From: CAYHCE01 sp964355015
Lineage (GTDB): Bacteria > Cyanobacteriota > Cyanobacteriia > PCC-6307 > Cyanobiaceae
Length of the DNA stretch: 40,717 nt
Direction of reading: 5' to 3'
Assembly: GCA_964355015.1 (NCBI GenBank)
Contig: CAYHCE010000026.1
Coordinates: forward strand, 1-40,717
The notes beneath the pieces were generated by a model, which saw only the letters and a program-made list of their open reading frames with translations, was not told the origin of the DNA and made no database searches. The position numbers were made by a program, and so were the translations under genes. Positions 32,848 to 40,552 of the stretch are shown here, piece by piece. Every line of letters starts with the position of its first letter. The stretch's first letter is position 1.

Positions 32848-33429
32848 ATGGCCGACCGCCTCGACCTGCAGCTCGTCTCCGCTGCCCTGCGCCGGGTGGG
32901 CTGGGTGCGGTTCTGGACCCAGCTGGCACTCGGCGTGGTGGTGGTGGGGGTGCTGATCTTCAACAACATCGGTGGGCGCATGGCCGCCAACTCGAGCCGG
33001 GCCCTGGGCCTGGGTCCCGGCCTCTCGCTGACGACGCTCTCCTTCCTGCTGCTGCTCTGGTGCCTCTGGCACAGCTGGCTGGTGGTGCTCTGCGGCCGGG
33101 CCCTGGCCAGCCCGGCGCGGCCCAGCCGGGGCGAAACCGGCCGACTGGTCAAACGTGGGGTGCTGGCCGATCTGGTCGGGCTCAGCCTGGCGGCGGTGGG
33201 CTACCAGGCCCTGGCCGGCAGCCTGTTCGTGCAGGCCTCGATGCAGGTGCCCGGCTTCTTCGGCGCCCAGCTGGCCGTCCCCCCCGGCACCCGCGGTGGA
33301 CTGGTGGGGCTGCCGATCAGCTCGATCGAGATTCTCTCGGTGCTGAGCAACACCCAGGTGCTGTTCGCCCACCTGATCGGCCTCTGCTTCAGCCTCTGGC
33401 TGCTGCAGCGGGTCTACCGCCCCGTCTGA
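32848..33429 (+). CDS. DUF3611 family membrane protein
   Basis: Membrane protein of 193 residues with four likely helices: about 24-40 (LALGVVVVGVLIFNNIG), 58-78 (LTTLSFLLLLWCLWHSWLVVL), 106-127 and 165-187. The opening ADRLDLQLVSAALRRVGWVRFWTQ is the DUF3611 signature, found in cyanobacteria and related to the chloroplast envelope protein Tic21/PIC1. Reported roles of the plant relatives are protein import or metal transport; the cyanobacterial role is open. ATG 32848 is chosen because the domain begins there, although the frame extends upstream. Confidence 0.83.
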   Translation: MADRLDLQLVSAALRRVGWVRFWTQLALGVVVVGVLIFNNIGGRMAANSSRALGLGPGLSLTTLSFLLLLWCLWHSWLVVLCGRALASPARPSRGETGRLVKRGVLADLVGLSLAAVGYQALAGSLFVQASMQVPGFFGAQLAVPPGTRGGLVGLPISSIEILSVLSNTQVLFAHLIGLCFSLWLLQRVYRPV

Positions 33430-33445
33430 GGCAGAGGCCCCACAC

Positions 33446-34237
33446 TCAGGCCCCGAAGCTGGGCAGGCTCTCCAGGGTTCCCCGCCAGAACAGCTCCGGC
33501 TGCAGGGGCGTCAGCGCCGCCCCGCCGGCATGCACCTGGGCCACATCGGTGGGCCATTCGCGTGGACCGGCCGTGGCCGATTCCAGATCGTTCACCAGCT
33601 CGCCGGCCAGCCAGTAGTAGGTGCGGCCGCGGGGATCGGTGCGCTGGTCGAACTGATCCAGGTAGCGCCGCACGGCCGGCCGGCACCAGCGCACGGCGCC
33701 GATCTCGGCGGCGGGCCGGGCCGGCACGTTGAGGTTCAGCAGCAGCCCGTCGGGCCAGCCGTCCTCCAGGACCCGCTCGGCCACGTCAAGCGCCAGGGCA
33801 GCGGCCGGCCCGAACGCGCGCCACTCGAAGCAGGCGCTGCTCACGGCCAGGGCGCGGAGGCCCTCCAGGGTGCCCTCCATGGCGGCCGACACGGTGCCGG
33901 AATAGAAGACGTCACTGCCCAGGTTGGGGCCGTGGTTGATGCCCGAGAGCACCAGATCGGGCGGGCCGTCGAGCAGCCGGCCGAGGCCGAGCTTGACGCA
34001 GTCGGACGGGGTGCCGCTGCAGGCCCAGGCCGTCACCCCCCCGCTGAACAGCGCATCGGCCCGCTCGGCCCGCAGCGGGGTCTGCATCGTCAGGCCATGG
34101 CCGGTGGCGGAGCGCTCCTGGTCGGGGCAGACCACCGTGACCCGGTGACCGCGGCCCGCCGCCTCGGCCGCCAGCGCCCGGATCCCCTCGGCGAAGACCC
34201 CGTCGTCGTTGCTGATCAGGATCCGCAAGGAGGGCAT
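33446..34237 (-). CDS. surE: 5'/3'-nucleotidase SurE
   Basis: Metal-dependent nucleoside-monophosphate phosphatase of 263 residues, acting in nucleotide pool upkeep and stationary-phase survival. The metal site is readable: ILISNDDGVFAEG near 5-17 with the Asp-Asp pair, ERSATGHGLTM near 44-54 and VLSGINHGPNLGSDVFYSGTV near 96-116 with the Asn. The Met at 34237 starts the first strand directly, so I prefer it over an upstream frame extension. It converges with the DUF3611 gene, 16 bp between stops, and is divergent from pheS. Confidence 0.95.
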   Translation of the reverse strand: MPSLRILISNDDGVFAEGIRALAAEAAGRGHRVTVVCPDQERSATGHGLTMQTPLRAERADALFSGGVTAWACSGTPSDCVKLGLGRLLDGPPDLVLSGINHGPNLGSDVFYSGTVSAAMEGTLEGLRALAVSSACFEWRAFGPAAALALDVAERVLEDGWPDGLLLNLNVPARPAAEIGAVRWCRPAVRRYLDQFDQRTDPRGRTYYWLAGELVNDLESATAGPREWPTDVAQVHAGGAALTPLQPELFWRGTLESLPSFGA

Positions 34238-34323
34238 CGGCTGGGGACCGGAACGGGAGAGGGCTGGTGGCGGCAAGCTAGGCGGGCTCGCTCCGTACAG
34301 TCGATCGTCACCGCCAGCGATCC

Positions 34324-35331
34324 GTGAGCGCCACGATCAGCCTGCAGCAGCTCACCGGCCAGCTCGATGCCCTGGAAGCCGAGGCCGCCGCCGCGATCGA
34401 GGCCGCCGCCGGCACCGCCGAGCTGGAGCAGCTGCGGCTGGGGCTGCTCGGCAAGAAGGGTCGCCTCTCCGGTGTGCTGGGAGCGATGGGCAAGCTGTCG
34501 GCGGAGGAGCGGCCGCTGGTGGGCCAGCGCGCCAACGCCCTCAAGGAGCAGGTGCAGAGCCTGCTGGCCCGCCGGCTGGCGGGGATCCGCGGCGCGGCGC
34601 TGGCGGCGAAGCTGAGCGGGGAGGCCCTCGACGTGACGGCGCCCAGCCGCTACGTGCCGGCCGGCCACCGCCATCCGCTGATCGGCACGATCGAGGAGAT
34701 CGTCGACATCTTCGCCGGGCTCGGTTACCGGGTGGAGGAAGGCCCGGAGGTGGAGACCGACCACTACAACTTCACCGCCCTCAACATCCCGCCGCACCAC
34801 CCGGCCCGGGACATGCAGGACACCTTCTACCTGCCCGGCGGCTCCCTGCTGCGCACCCACACCTCACCGGTGCAGATCCGCCATCTGGAGGGCAACCCGC
34901 CGCCGGTGCGGATCGTGGCGCCCGGACGGGTGTATCGCCGCGACGCGGTGGATGCCACCCACTCGCCGGTGTTCCATCAGGTGGAGGTGCTGGCGATCGA
35001 CGAGGGCCTCGACTTCAGCCATCTGCGCGGCACCGTCACCGCCTTCCTGCAGGAGTTCTTCGGTGATCTGCCGGTGCGGTTCCGGGCCAGCTACTTCCCC
35101 TTCACCGAACCCTCGGCCGAGGTGGATGTGCAGTGGCGGGGACGCTGGCTGGAGGTGATGGGCTGCGGGATGGTGGATCCGGCGGTGCTGGAGGGTCTGG
35201 GGCTGGATCCGGAGCGCTGGAGCGGCTTCGCGGCGGGGCTGGGGGTGGAGCGCTTCTGCATGGTGCGCCACGGCATCGACGACATCCGCCGCCTGTTCAG
35301 CAGTGACCTGCGCTTCCTCGAGCAGTTCTGA
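34324..35331 (+). CDS. pheS: Phenylalanyl-tRNA synthetase alpha subunit
   Basis: Class II aminoacyl-tRNA synthetase alpha chain, 335 residues, which with PheT charges tRNA-Phe. An N-terminal coiled coil (about 3-85) includes LGLLGKKGRLSGVLGAMGKL. The catalytic core has HPLIGTIEEIVDIFAGLGY near 118-136, LLRTHTSPVQIRHLE (motif 2 region) near 177-191, and GCGMVDPAVLEGLGLDPERWSGFAAGLGVERFCM (guide only, about 281-314), which contains motif 3. It starts with GTG. pheT is not in this window, as is usual for cyanobacteria where the two subunits are unlinked. A TACAGT sequence near 34297 may be a -10 element. Confidence 0.96.
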   Translation: MSATISLQQLTGQLDALEAEAAAAIEAAAGTAELEQLRLGLLGKKGRLSGVLGAMGKLSAEERPLVGQRANALKEQVQSLLARRLAGIRGAALAAKLSGEALDVTAPSRYVPAGHRHPLIGTIEEIVDIFAGLGYRVEEGPEVETDHYNFTALNIPPHHPARDMQDTFYLPGGSLLRTHTSPVQIRHLEGNPPPVRIVAPGRVYRRDAVDATHSPVFHQVEVLAIDEGLDFSHLRGTVTAFLQEFFGDLPVRFRASYFPFTEPSAEVDVQWRGRWLEVMGCGMVDPAVLEGLGLDPERWSGFAAGLGVERFCMVRHGIDDIRRLFSSDLRFLEQF

Positions 35332-35402
35332 GACCCGCAGGGGGGAAGGCCGGCAGGGCCGGAAGGGGGCTCATAAACTCAGCAGGCCCTCGCCCCCGAT
35401 CG

Positions 35403-36341
35403 GTGCCCTGCGTCGGACTGATCGTCAACGATGGCAAGGATCTGGCCGTGAAGACGGCCGATGTGATCCAGGCCCGCTTCGAGGCGGCCGGCACCAGCGT
35501 CGTGCGGGTCAGCAGCTCCGGCGGCATGGTGGGCTTCGCCAACCCCGACCAGCACCTGCGCACCCTGGGCTACGCCGCCTGCGTGCCCACCAGCTTCCAC
35601 CGCGACATGACCCTGGCGGTGGTGCTCGGCGGCGACGGCACCGTGCTCTCCGCCGCCCGCCAGACGGCGCCGATCGGCGTGCCGATCCTGACGATCAACA
35701 CCGGTCACATGGGCTTTCTGGCCGAGGCCTATCTCAACGAGCTCGATGAGGCCCTGGAGCAGTTGCAGGCGGGTCTCTGGACCGTGGAGGAACGCACCAT
35801 GCTGGTGGTGAGCGTGATGCGGGGGGAGCAGCGGCGCTGGGAGGTGCTCTGTCTCAACGAGATGGCCCTGCACCGGGAACCCCTCACCAGCATGTGTCAT
35901 TTCGAGATCGCCATCGGGCGTCACGTGCCGGTGGACATCTCCGCCGACGGGGTGATCCTCTCCACTCCCACCGGCTCGACCGCCTACGCCCTCAGCGCCG
36001 GCGGGCCGGTGATCACCCCCGACTGCCCGGTGTTGCAGCTCACCCCGATCGCCCCCCATTCGCTGGCCTCGCGCGCCCTCGTGTTCAGCGACCAGGAGCC
36101 GGTCACGGTGTTCCCCGCCACGCCCGAACGGCTGATGATGGTCGTCGACGGCAGTGCCGGTTGCTACGTCTGGCCGGAGGACCGGGTGCTGATCCGCCGC
36201 AGCGACCACTCCGCCCGGTTCGTGCGCCTTCAGGACCACGAGTTCTTCCAGGTGCTGCGCAACAAACTGGGCTGGGGCCTGCCCCATGTGGCCAAGCCGG
36301 AGAGCGCCGAGGGCAGGGCGCGCCAGCGGAGCGGCGGATGA
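35403..36341 (+). CDS. nadK: NAD kinase
   Basis: ATP-NAD kinase of 312 residues, the source of NADP for photosynthetic electron transfer. The family motifs are VVLGGDGTVLSAAR near 73-86 (GGDGT), INTGHMGFLAEAYL near 98-111, the NE/D motif in VLCLNEMALHRE near 153-164, and ILSTPTGSTAYALSAGGPVI near 183-202. Cyanobacteria often carry two NadK paralogues; GLIVNDGKDLAVKTADVI at the start fits one of them. It begins with GTG 35403, 71 bp after pheS, and overlaps the next gene by four bases (ATGA). Confidence 0.95.
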   Translation: MPCVGLIVNDGKDLAVKTADVIQARFEAAGTSVVRVSSSGGMVGFANPDQHLRTLGYAACVPTSFHRDMTLAVVLGGDGTVLSAARQTAPIGVPILTINTGHMGFLAEAYLNELDEALEQLQAGLWTVEERTMLVVSVMRGEQRRWEVLCLNEMALHREPLTSMCHFEIAIGRHVPVDISADGVILSTPTGSTAYALSAGGPVITPDCPVLQLTPIAPHSLASRALVFSDQEPVTVFPATPERLMMVVDGSAGCYVWPEDRVLIRRSDHSARFVRLQDHEFFQVLRNKLGWGLPHVAKPESAEGRARQRSGG

Positions 36342-37006
36342 CCGGCCCGCTGATTCTTCTGGTGGGCCCGGAAGCCGTGGCGCTGGCCTCCCGGCTGGAG
36401 GCCTCGGGATACCGGACGGCCCCGGTGGGCGCGCTGCCCGATCCCCCGGCCGCGGCCCTGGTGTCCGGCCCCGACGGCAGCGCCACCATCGCGGCCCTGC
36501 GGCTGGCCCTCGGCGAGATCCCCCTGCTGCTCGACATCGGCAGCGACAGCGTCGAAGGACGCTCGCTCTGTCTCAGCGCCGGCGCGGATGACTTCTGGCT
36601 CTCCTCGTCGGGGGCGAGCGATCTGCTGCTGCGCCTGCGGCTCCACCTGCAGCTGCGCGGCGGCCGCCAGGTCGCCACGCCCCCCCTGCAGCTGGCCGAT
36701 CTGCGGCTCGACCCGAGCGGCCGCGAGGTGTGGCGCGGCCCACGCAAGCTGTCGCTCACGGCCCGGGAATACCAGCTGCTGCTCACCCTGCTGCGCCATC
36801 CCGGCGTGGTGCTGAGCCGCGAGCGGATCCTGCAGGAGGTGTGGCACGACCAGCAGGGAGTGGCCAGCAATGTGGTGGAGGTGTATGTCCGCTACCTGCG
36901 CCAGAAGCTCGAGGAGGGGGGAGAACGCCGCCTGATCCACACCCTGCGGGGGCGGGGCTACTGCCTCTGCGAGCGCCTGCCCGGCTCCGATCGCCTTCCG
37001 CCCTGA
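36338..37006 (+). CDS. OmpR-like winged-helix regulator with degenerate receiver
   Basis: DNA-binding protein of 222 residues. The C-terminal half (about 125-217) is a clear OmpR/PhoB winged helix: LSLTAREYQLLLTLLRHPGVVLSRERIL, then NVVEVYVRYLRQKLE and IHTLRGRGYCL (positions given as a guide). The N-terminal half has receiver-like size and secondary structure, but the acidic pair is absent (ILLVGPEAVAL) and the usual phospho-Asp segment reads AAALVSGPDGSA, without a matching Asp. LCLSAGADDFWLSS keeps the late GADDY-like turn. It is translationally coupled to nadK and has no histidine kinase beside it. Activity is likely phosphorylation-independent. Confidence 0.87.
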   Translation: MTGPLILLVGPEAVALASRLEASGYRTAPVGALPDPPAAALVSGPDGSATIAALRLALGEIPLLLDIGSDSVEGRSLCLSAGADDFWLSSSGASDLLLRLRLHLQLRGGRQVATPPLQLADLRLDPSGREVWRGPRKLSLTAREYQLLLTLLRHPGVVLSRERILQEVWHDQQGVASNVVEVYVRYLRQKLEEGGERRLIHTLRGRGYCLCERLPGSDRLPP

Positions 37007-37020
37007 CGCACTCCCCTCCG

Positions 37021-37530
37021 ATGCGATCTCCTTTCGTCCTGCTGCTGCTGCTGTTCGCCGTGGCGCCCCTGCGGGCGCAGGGGCAGAACAGCCCGCCCCA
37101 GAGGCTGCCGATCGAGGCGGAATGGTGTCTGGAGCAGCCGCTCGGCGCTGCCGCCGGCGCCTCGGTGCGCCCCGCCCCGGCCTGCATCCAGCTGGAGGTG
37201 CCGCGCAGCCCGCGCCAGTACGCCTGGGGCCTGATGCAGCGCCCCCCGCTCGGCCCCCTGCGGGGCATGTGGTTCCGCTTCGATCCGCCCGAGCGGACGA
37301 GCTTCTGGATGCATCGCACCATCAGCCCGCTCGACATGATCTTCCTGCGGGAGGGGCGGATCCTGGCGATCGAGGCCAACGCCACGCCGTGTCCGCGTCT
37401 GCCCTGCCGCTCCTACGGCCCGGAGCAGCCGGCCGATGGAGTGGTGGAGCTGGATGCCGGTGAGGCGGCCCGGCTGGGGCTCGTGCCCGGCAGTCCGGCC
37501 CCGATCCGCTGGACCGCCGGCCGGCGCTGA
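37021..37530 (+). CDS. DUF192 family exported protein
   Basis: Protein of 169 residues starting at ATG 37021. A hydrophobic signal segment (about 4-18, PFVLLLLLFAVAPLRAQ) is followed by a DUF192 domain: YAWGLMQRPPLGPLRGMWFRFD near 61-82, FWMHRTISPLDMIFLREGRI near 89-108 and VVELDAGEAARLGLVPGS near 141-158. DUF192 proteins are small beta-rich domains, often periplasmic and of unknown function. It follows the regulator gene by 14 bp and probably belongs to the same transcript. Confidence 0.9.
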   Translation: MRSPFVLLLLLFAVAPLRAQGQNSPPQRLPIEAEWCLEQPLGAAAGASVRPAPACIQLEVPRSPRQYAWGLMQRPPLGPLRGMWFRFDPPERTSFWMHRTISPLDMIFLREGRILAIEANATPCPRLPCRSYGPEQPADGVVELDAGEAARLGLVPGSPAPIRWTAGRR

Positions 37531-37536
37531 GCCGGC

Positions 37537-38829
37537 TCAGTCCCCGCGCCTTCCCTTCAGCACCAGCACGGGGTTGAGCGGTGCCAGGCGGGTGCCGTCG
37601 GCCAGCGGCGCCCCACGCCAGGCCTGGTGCTGGCTCACCTCCAGCCGCAGGCCCGCCCGCTCCAGCAGAGGCCGCAGCTCGGCGAGCGCTTCCAGGGTGG
37701 CCAGCGGGATGACCACAACCCCATCGGCTCTGAGCCGCCGCAGCACCGCCGCCACGATCGCCGCCCGCTGGCGGCCGCCGCCACCCACCAGCACCCGGTC
37801 GGGATCGGGCAGGCCGCCGGCAGCGGCTTCGATCAGGGCCAGCGCCTCCCCCTCCAGCACCCCCTCCGGCCGCACTCCCAGCCGTTCGGCATTGGCGGCG
37901 ATCAGGGACGCCGAACCCCCCCGCCGCTCCACGGCCCAGAGCCGCAGGCCCGGCCGCAGCCGCAGCGCCTCCAGCCCCACCGAGCCCACTCCGGCCCCCA
38001 GGTCCCAGAGCACACCGGCGGCGGGCAGTTCCAGATCGGCCAGCAACTGGATGCGCACTTCCCGCTTGGTCATCAGTCCCGGCCGGTCGTCGTGCTGCAG
38101 CCAGAGGCCGTCCGCGAGGCCGAACAGGGGCAGGGCGCACGGCTCGGGCGGGGGCGGTCGCTCGGCGATCAGCAGCACCAGATGGAGCGGATCGAGGTCG
38201 GGCGGCAGGGCGGCGGCGGCGGCCAGGCGCTGCACCCGCTCGGCGGGATGGCCCAGGCGCTCGCAGATCCAGAAGGCATAGGCGGCCTCCAGCCCCGAGG
38301 CGCGCAGGATCCGCCGCACCTGCTCGGCGCCGCCGCGGGCGGGGTCGACGAGCACGGCCAGGGCCGGCGGCCGCTCCTGCAGCCGCCGGGCCAGGGGCTC
38401 CGGCTCGCGGCCATGCAGGCTGATCCAGGCGGCGTCCTGCCAGGGACGGCCGATCCGGGCGAAGGCCAGCTGCAGGCTGGAGGGGGCGGGATGGAAGCGC
38501 ATCCGCTCCGGGGCGAAGTGCTGCTGCAGCAGCCGGCCGATGCCGAACCAGAGCGGGTCGCCGCTGGCCAGCAGCACCGCCGGCAGGCCCGCCGCCAGGG
38601 ACTCCTCCAGGCGCCCGACGATCAGCTCAGGCCTGTCGCTGGCCAGGAGCTCGGGGCAAGGGCAGGCCGCCGGGATCCGGCCGGCCGCCTGTTCGCCCTG
38701 CCACCAGGGGGCCAGCTCCGCCAGCAGGCGCCGGGGAGCCACCACCAGGCGCGCAGCCCGCAGCAACGCCAGCACCGGGGCAGCCAGGGTGACCACACCA
38801 CCGGCATCGGTGCCGATCACCTCCAGCAC
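37537..38829 (-). CDS. cbiET: Precorrin-6Y C5,15-methyltransferase / decarboxylase (CbiE-CbiT, CobL)
   Basis: Cobalamin pathway enzyme of 430 residues fusing two methyltransferases. The CbiE part (about 1-225) begins LEVIGTDAGGVVTLAAP and contains LASGDPLWFGIGRLL and HPAPSSLQLAFARIG. The CbiT part (about 240-430) has LMTKREVRIQLLADL, the SAM loop VLWDLGAGVGSVGLEAL, and VLVGGGGRQRAAIV. Together they methylate C5 and C15 of the corrin ring and remove the C12 acetate carboxyl. GTG 38829 has GGAAGG a few bases upstream and begins the first strand. Longer starts up to 39063 would run into the palindrome upstream. Cyanobacteria make pseudocobalamin by this route. Confidence 0.93.
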   Translation of the reverse strand: MLEVIGTDAGGVVTLAAPVLALLRAARLVVAPRRLLAELAPWWQGEQAAGRIPAACPCPELLASDRPELIVGRLEESLAAGLPAVLLASGDPLWFGIGRLLQQHFAPERMRFHPAPSSLQLAFARIGRPWQDAAWISLHGREPEPLARRLQERPPALAVLVDPARGGAEQVRRILRASGLEAAYAFWICERLGHPAERVQRLAAAAALPPDLDPLHLVLLIAERPPPPEPCALPLFGLADGLWLQHDDRPGLMTKREVRIQLLADLELPAAGVLWDLGAGVGSVGLEALRLRPGLRLWAVERRGGSASLIAANAERLGVRPEGVLEGEALALIEAAAGGLPDPDRVLVGGGGRQRAAIVAAVLRRLRADGVVVIPLATLEALAELRPLLERAGLRLEVSQHQAWRGAPLADGTRLAPLNPVLVLKGRRGD

Positions 38830-38987
38830 GCCACCTTCCCGCGCTGCCTGCGTGCTGCCCAGGGTGTCCTCTCCGCTGAGGCCATGATGCCGAGCCAGCG
38901 GTCGACGGAACGGATCCCCCGCCCGGCGAGGAGGCGACGCAATCACAGCAAGATCACGCCTGCGCTGTTCAGTGGCTGGAACTTCAT

Positions 38988-39025
38988 CCCGCCTCTGACT
39001 AGTCATCAGACTAGTCAGAGGCGGG
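38988..39025. promoter_or_regulatory. Perfect 17-bp inverted repeat before the toxin-antitoxin pair, likely operator
   Basis: Left arm CCCGCCTCTGACTAGTC at 38988-39004, loop ATCA, and its exact reverse complement GACTAGTCAGAGGCGGG at 39009-39025. Each arm also holds the 8-bp palindrome GACTAGTC (38997-39004 and 39009-39016), set 12 bp apart. The antitoxin ATG is nine bases later. Phd/VapB-type antitoxins bind paired palindromes at their own promoters, so an autoregulatory operator fits. A hairpin at the RNA level, burying the ribosome site, is the alternative. Confidence 0.7.
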
Positions 39026-39034
39026 TGGACTGCG

Positions 39035-39280
39035 ATGGAGGCATGGCCGGTACAGCACGCCAAGGCGCGCTTCAGTGAGCTTCTCGATGCCTGTCAGCGT
39101 GAGGGGCCTCAGGTTGTGTCACGCCGCGGCATCGAAACGGCTGTGCTGGTGCCGATTGAGGAATGGCGACGTGTCCAGGAAGCCGAGCGTCCCTCCATCA
39201 AGGAGTTGCTGATGGCCCCTGAGGCTCGAACCGACACGCTTGTGCCTGCTCGACACCAACATCGTCTCCGAGCTGCGTAA
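39035..39280 (+). CDS. Phd/YefM-type antitoxin
   Basis: Antitoxin of 81 residues, first gene of a type II toxin-antitoxin pair. The N-terminal DNA-binding fold reads WPVQHAKARFSELLDAC near 4-20, RRGIETAVLVPIEEWRRVQ near 30-48: the Phd/YefM pattern with the buried VSRRGxE strand. The C-terminus (SIKELLMAPEARTDTLVPAR) should wrap the toxin. The toxin frame starts 41 bases before this gene ends, so the two are co-translated. The inverted repeat just upstream is the probable binding site. Confidence 0.9.
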   Translation: MEAWPVQHAKARFSELLDACQREGPQVVSRRGIETAVLVPIEEWRRVQEAERPSIKELLMAPEARTDTLVPARHQHRLRAA

Positions 39281-39653
39281 GCCCAGGCCCCATGGCGCTG
39301 TGATCGCCTGGCTCCAATCCGTCGACAACGCCAGCCTTCATCTCTCCTCCGTCAGCCTCGGGGAAATTCAGGCTGGCATTGAGCGCACCCGTGAACAGGA
39401 TTCCGCCAGGGCCAACGACATCGAATCCTGGCTCGATCTGCTCAGCCAGAGCACCAACATCCTGCCGATGAACGGCCAAGCATTTCGGCGTTGGGCCAAG
39501 CTGATGCACCGCAAGTCCGACACGCTTTATCAAGACGCCATGATTGCGGCTACCGCCCTGGTGCATCAGCTCACTGTGGTCACCCGCAATGTCAATGATT
39601 TTGGCTGTTTTGATGTCGAGCTGTTGAATCCATTTGAGTATCAATGGCCTTGA
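39240..39653 (+). CDS. vapC: VapC-like PIN-domain toxin
   Basis: PIN-domain ribonuclease of 137 residues, the toxin of the pair. The acidic metal site is complete: Asp in MCLLDTNIVSEL near 5, Glu in SLGEIQAGIE near 42, Asp in YQDAMIAATA near 97-107 and Asn/Asp in VTRNVNDFGCF near 114-124. Translation appears to begin at TTG 39240 inside the antitoxin gene. The length is normal for the FitB/StbB-like branch of VapC. Nothing visible suggests inactivation. These enzymes cut tRNA or rRNA; the target is unknown. Confidence 0.9.
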   Translation: MCLLDTNIVSELRKPRPHGAVIAWLQSVDNASLHLSSVSLGEIQAGIERTREQDSARANDIESWLDLLSQSTNILPMNGQAFRRWAKLMHRKSDTLYQDAMIAATALVHQLTVVTRNVNDFGCFDVELLNPFEYQWP

Positions 39654-39831
39654 CACTACTGATCTCTGAGTTGAGCCGAACCCGCATCAACCCTGCTTGA
39701 ACAGCATCGGACAGGGTGGCGTGGATCTGCGCCACGGCGGTGGTGGGCAAACCGTGGCTGGCAGCAGAGGTCTCCAGGGTCATGGCTGGACTTCTCCAGA
39801 TAGCGGCTGTTCACCCAGGGCCGATTAGAAG
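39654..39831. other. Non-coding stretch after vapC, possible nucleotidyltransferase fragment
   Basis: No intact gene. On the - strand a short frame from ATG 39783 reads MTLETSAASHGLPTTAVAQIHATL, recalling the start of MNT-type nucleotidyltransferases (HGL..V..I...L). It never reaches the GSRxxG catalytic motif and changes character after about 30 codons. I regard it as a possible fossil only. Confidence 0.2.
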
Positions 39832-40262
39832 TCATCCTGTCGGTTCTGTCGCCGACGGCTCGCGCCACCCCAGCAACTTCAGCAAGCCCCTGATGTCGTG
39901 AGCCAGGGCGGCGAGGCTCTCGGTGATCGATCCGATGCCATCCAGCCTCAGGGCGTTCAACTGCTGCGCAGAAGGCAAGGCCTACGCCATGCTCCTGAGC
40001 GTGGCCAGGATCTGAACGCCGTTGTCTTCCCGGTAGCGGTGGGCGTCTTCCCGCCGCTGAGTGTCACGAACCCAGTGCCAGCTGTGCCCGCAGGGTCCAG
40101 GTGATGGCGCGACCGTGATCCACCTCAAGCTTGCGGGCTCGCCACGGCACACGCCGGCCGTAGGTCAGCCGAGCCCTGATGATCTGAAACCCCTTGCGGC
40201 GGCTGTGTTTCACCGCAATCAGGAAGTCGGCGTTGCGCTGGGCGAGGTAGAGGAAAAGGGCG
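39832..40262 (-). pseudogene. ISAs1-like transposase relic with internal deletion
   Basis: Remains of the C-terminal half of an ISAs1-type transposase. Entering on the - strand: YLAQRNADFLIAVKHSRR, YGRRVPWRARKLEVDHGRAI and TWTLRAQLA, ending in a stop at 40064-40066. In another frame just after it comes HWVRDTQRREDAHRYREDNG, QILATLRSMA, then an in-frame TAG at 39982-39984, then NALRLDGIGSITESLAALAHDI and a stop near 39832. The part that normally joins RAQLA to the HW..D motif is missing, which together with the frame change and TAG rules out activity. No N-terminal half or terminal inverted repeats are visible. Confidence 0.75.
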
Positions 40263-40271
40263 GTTGGCATG

Positions 40272-40552
40272 CAGCGCATCCGCCCGCACGGGCACGCCGT
40301 CGGCACCCTCGTCCAACAGATCTTCCAGCATCACGACCGCAGCCGTTTCCACGTCACGGCCTGTGCCCTCTTGGGGGCCGAGGATGCCTACACCCCCTCG
40401 ATCCGCCAGATCCACCACCTCGGCTTTCCCGGCTCCCTCGGGGCCGATTTCGTGCCCTATCTGCTGGCCGATCCCTGGCTGATCCCCCCCACCTGCGCCG
40501 GCAGCTGATCGAGGGACGCGACCGGCTGCCCCTGTTCGATCGTCAGGGCTGA
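40272..40552 (+). pseudogene. SPINDLY-type O-GlcNAc-transferase-like relic with two internal deletions
   Basis: Three conserved pieces of a SPINDLY/GT41-like protein lie end to end on the + strand. First, HAVGTLVQQIFQHHDRSRFH and EDAYTPSIR match the start of the catalytic region. Next, directly joined near 40404-40410, QIHHLGFPGSLGADF and YLLADPWLIPP match the segment normally some 80 residues later. Finally, in the next frame, LRRQLIEGRDRLPLFD matches the C-terminal end of such enzymes. The intervening catalytic sequence is gone, and the pieces end at stops near 40508 and 40552. This is a decayed gene, not a working transferase. Confidence 0.6.

Noticed and set aside
35335..35375. GGCCGG-rich segment after pheS as a terminator
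   Set aside because: Only a 5-bp stem (CCGGC/GCCGG) with no T-run; such stems are expected by chance at this GC content.
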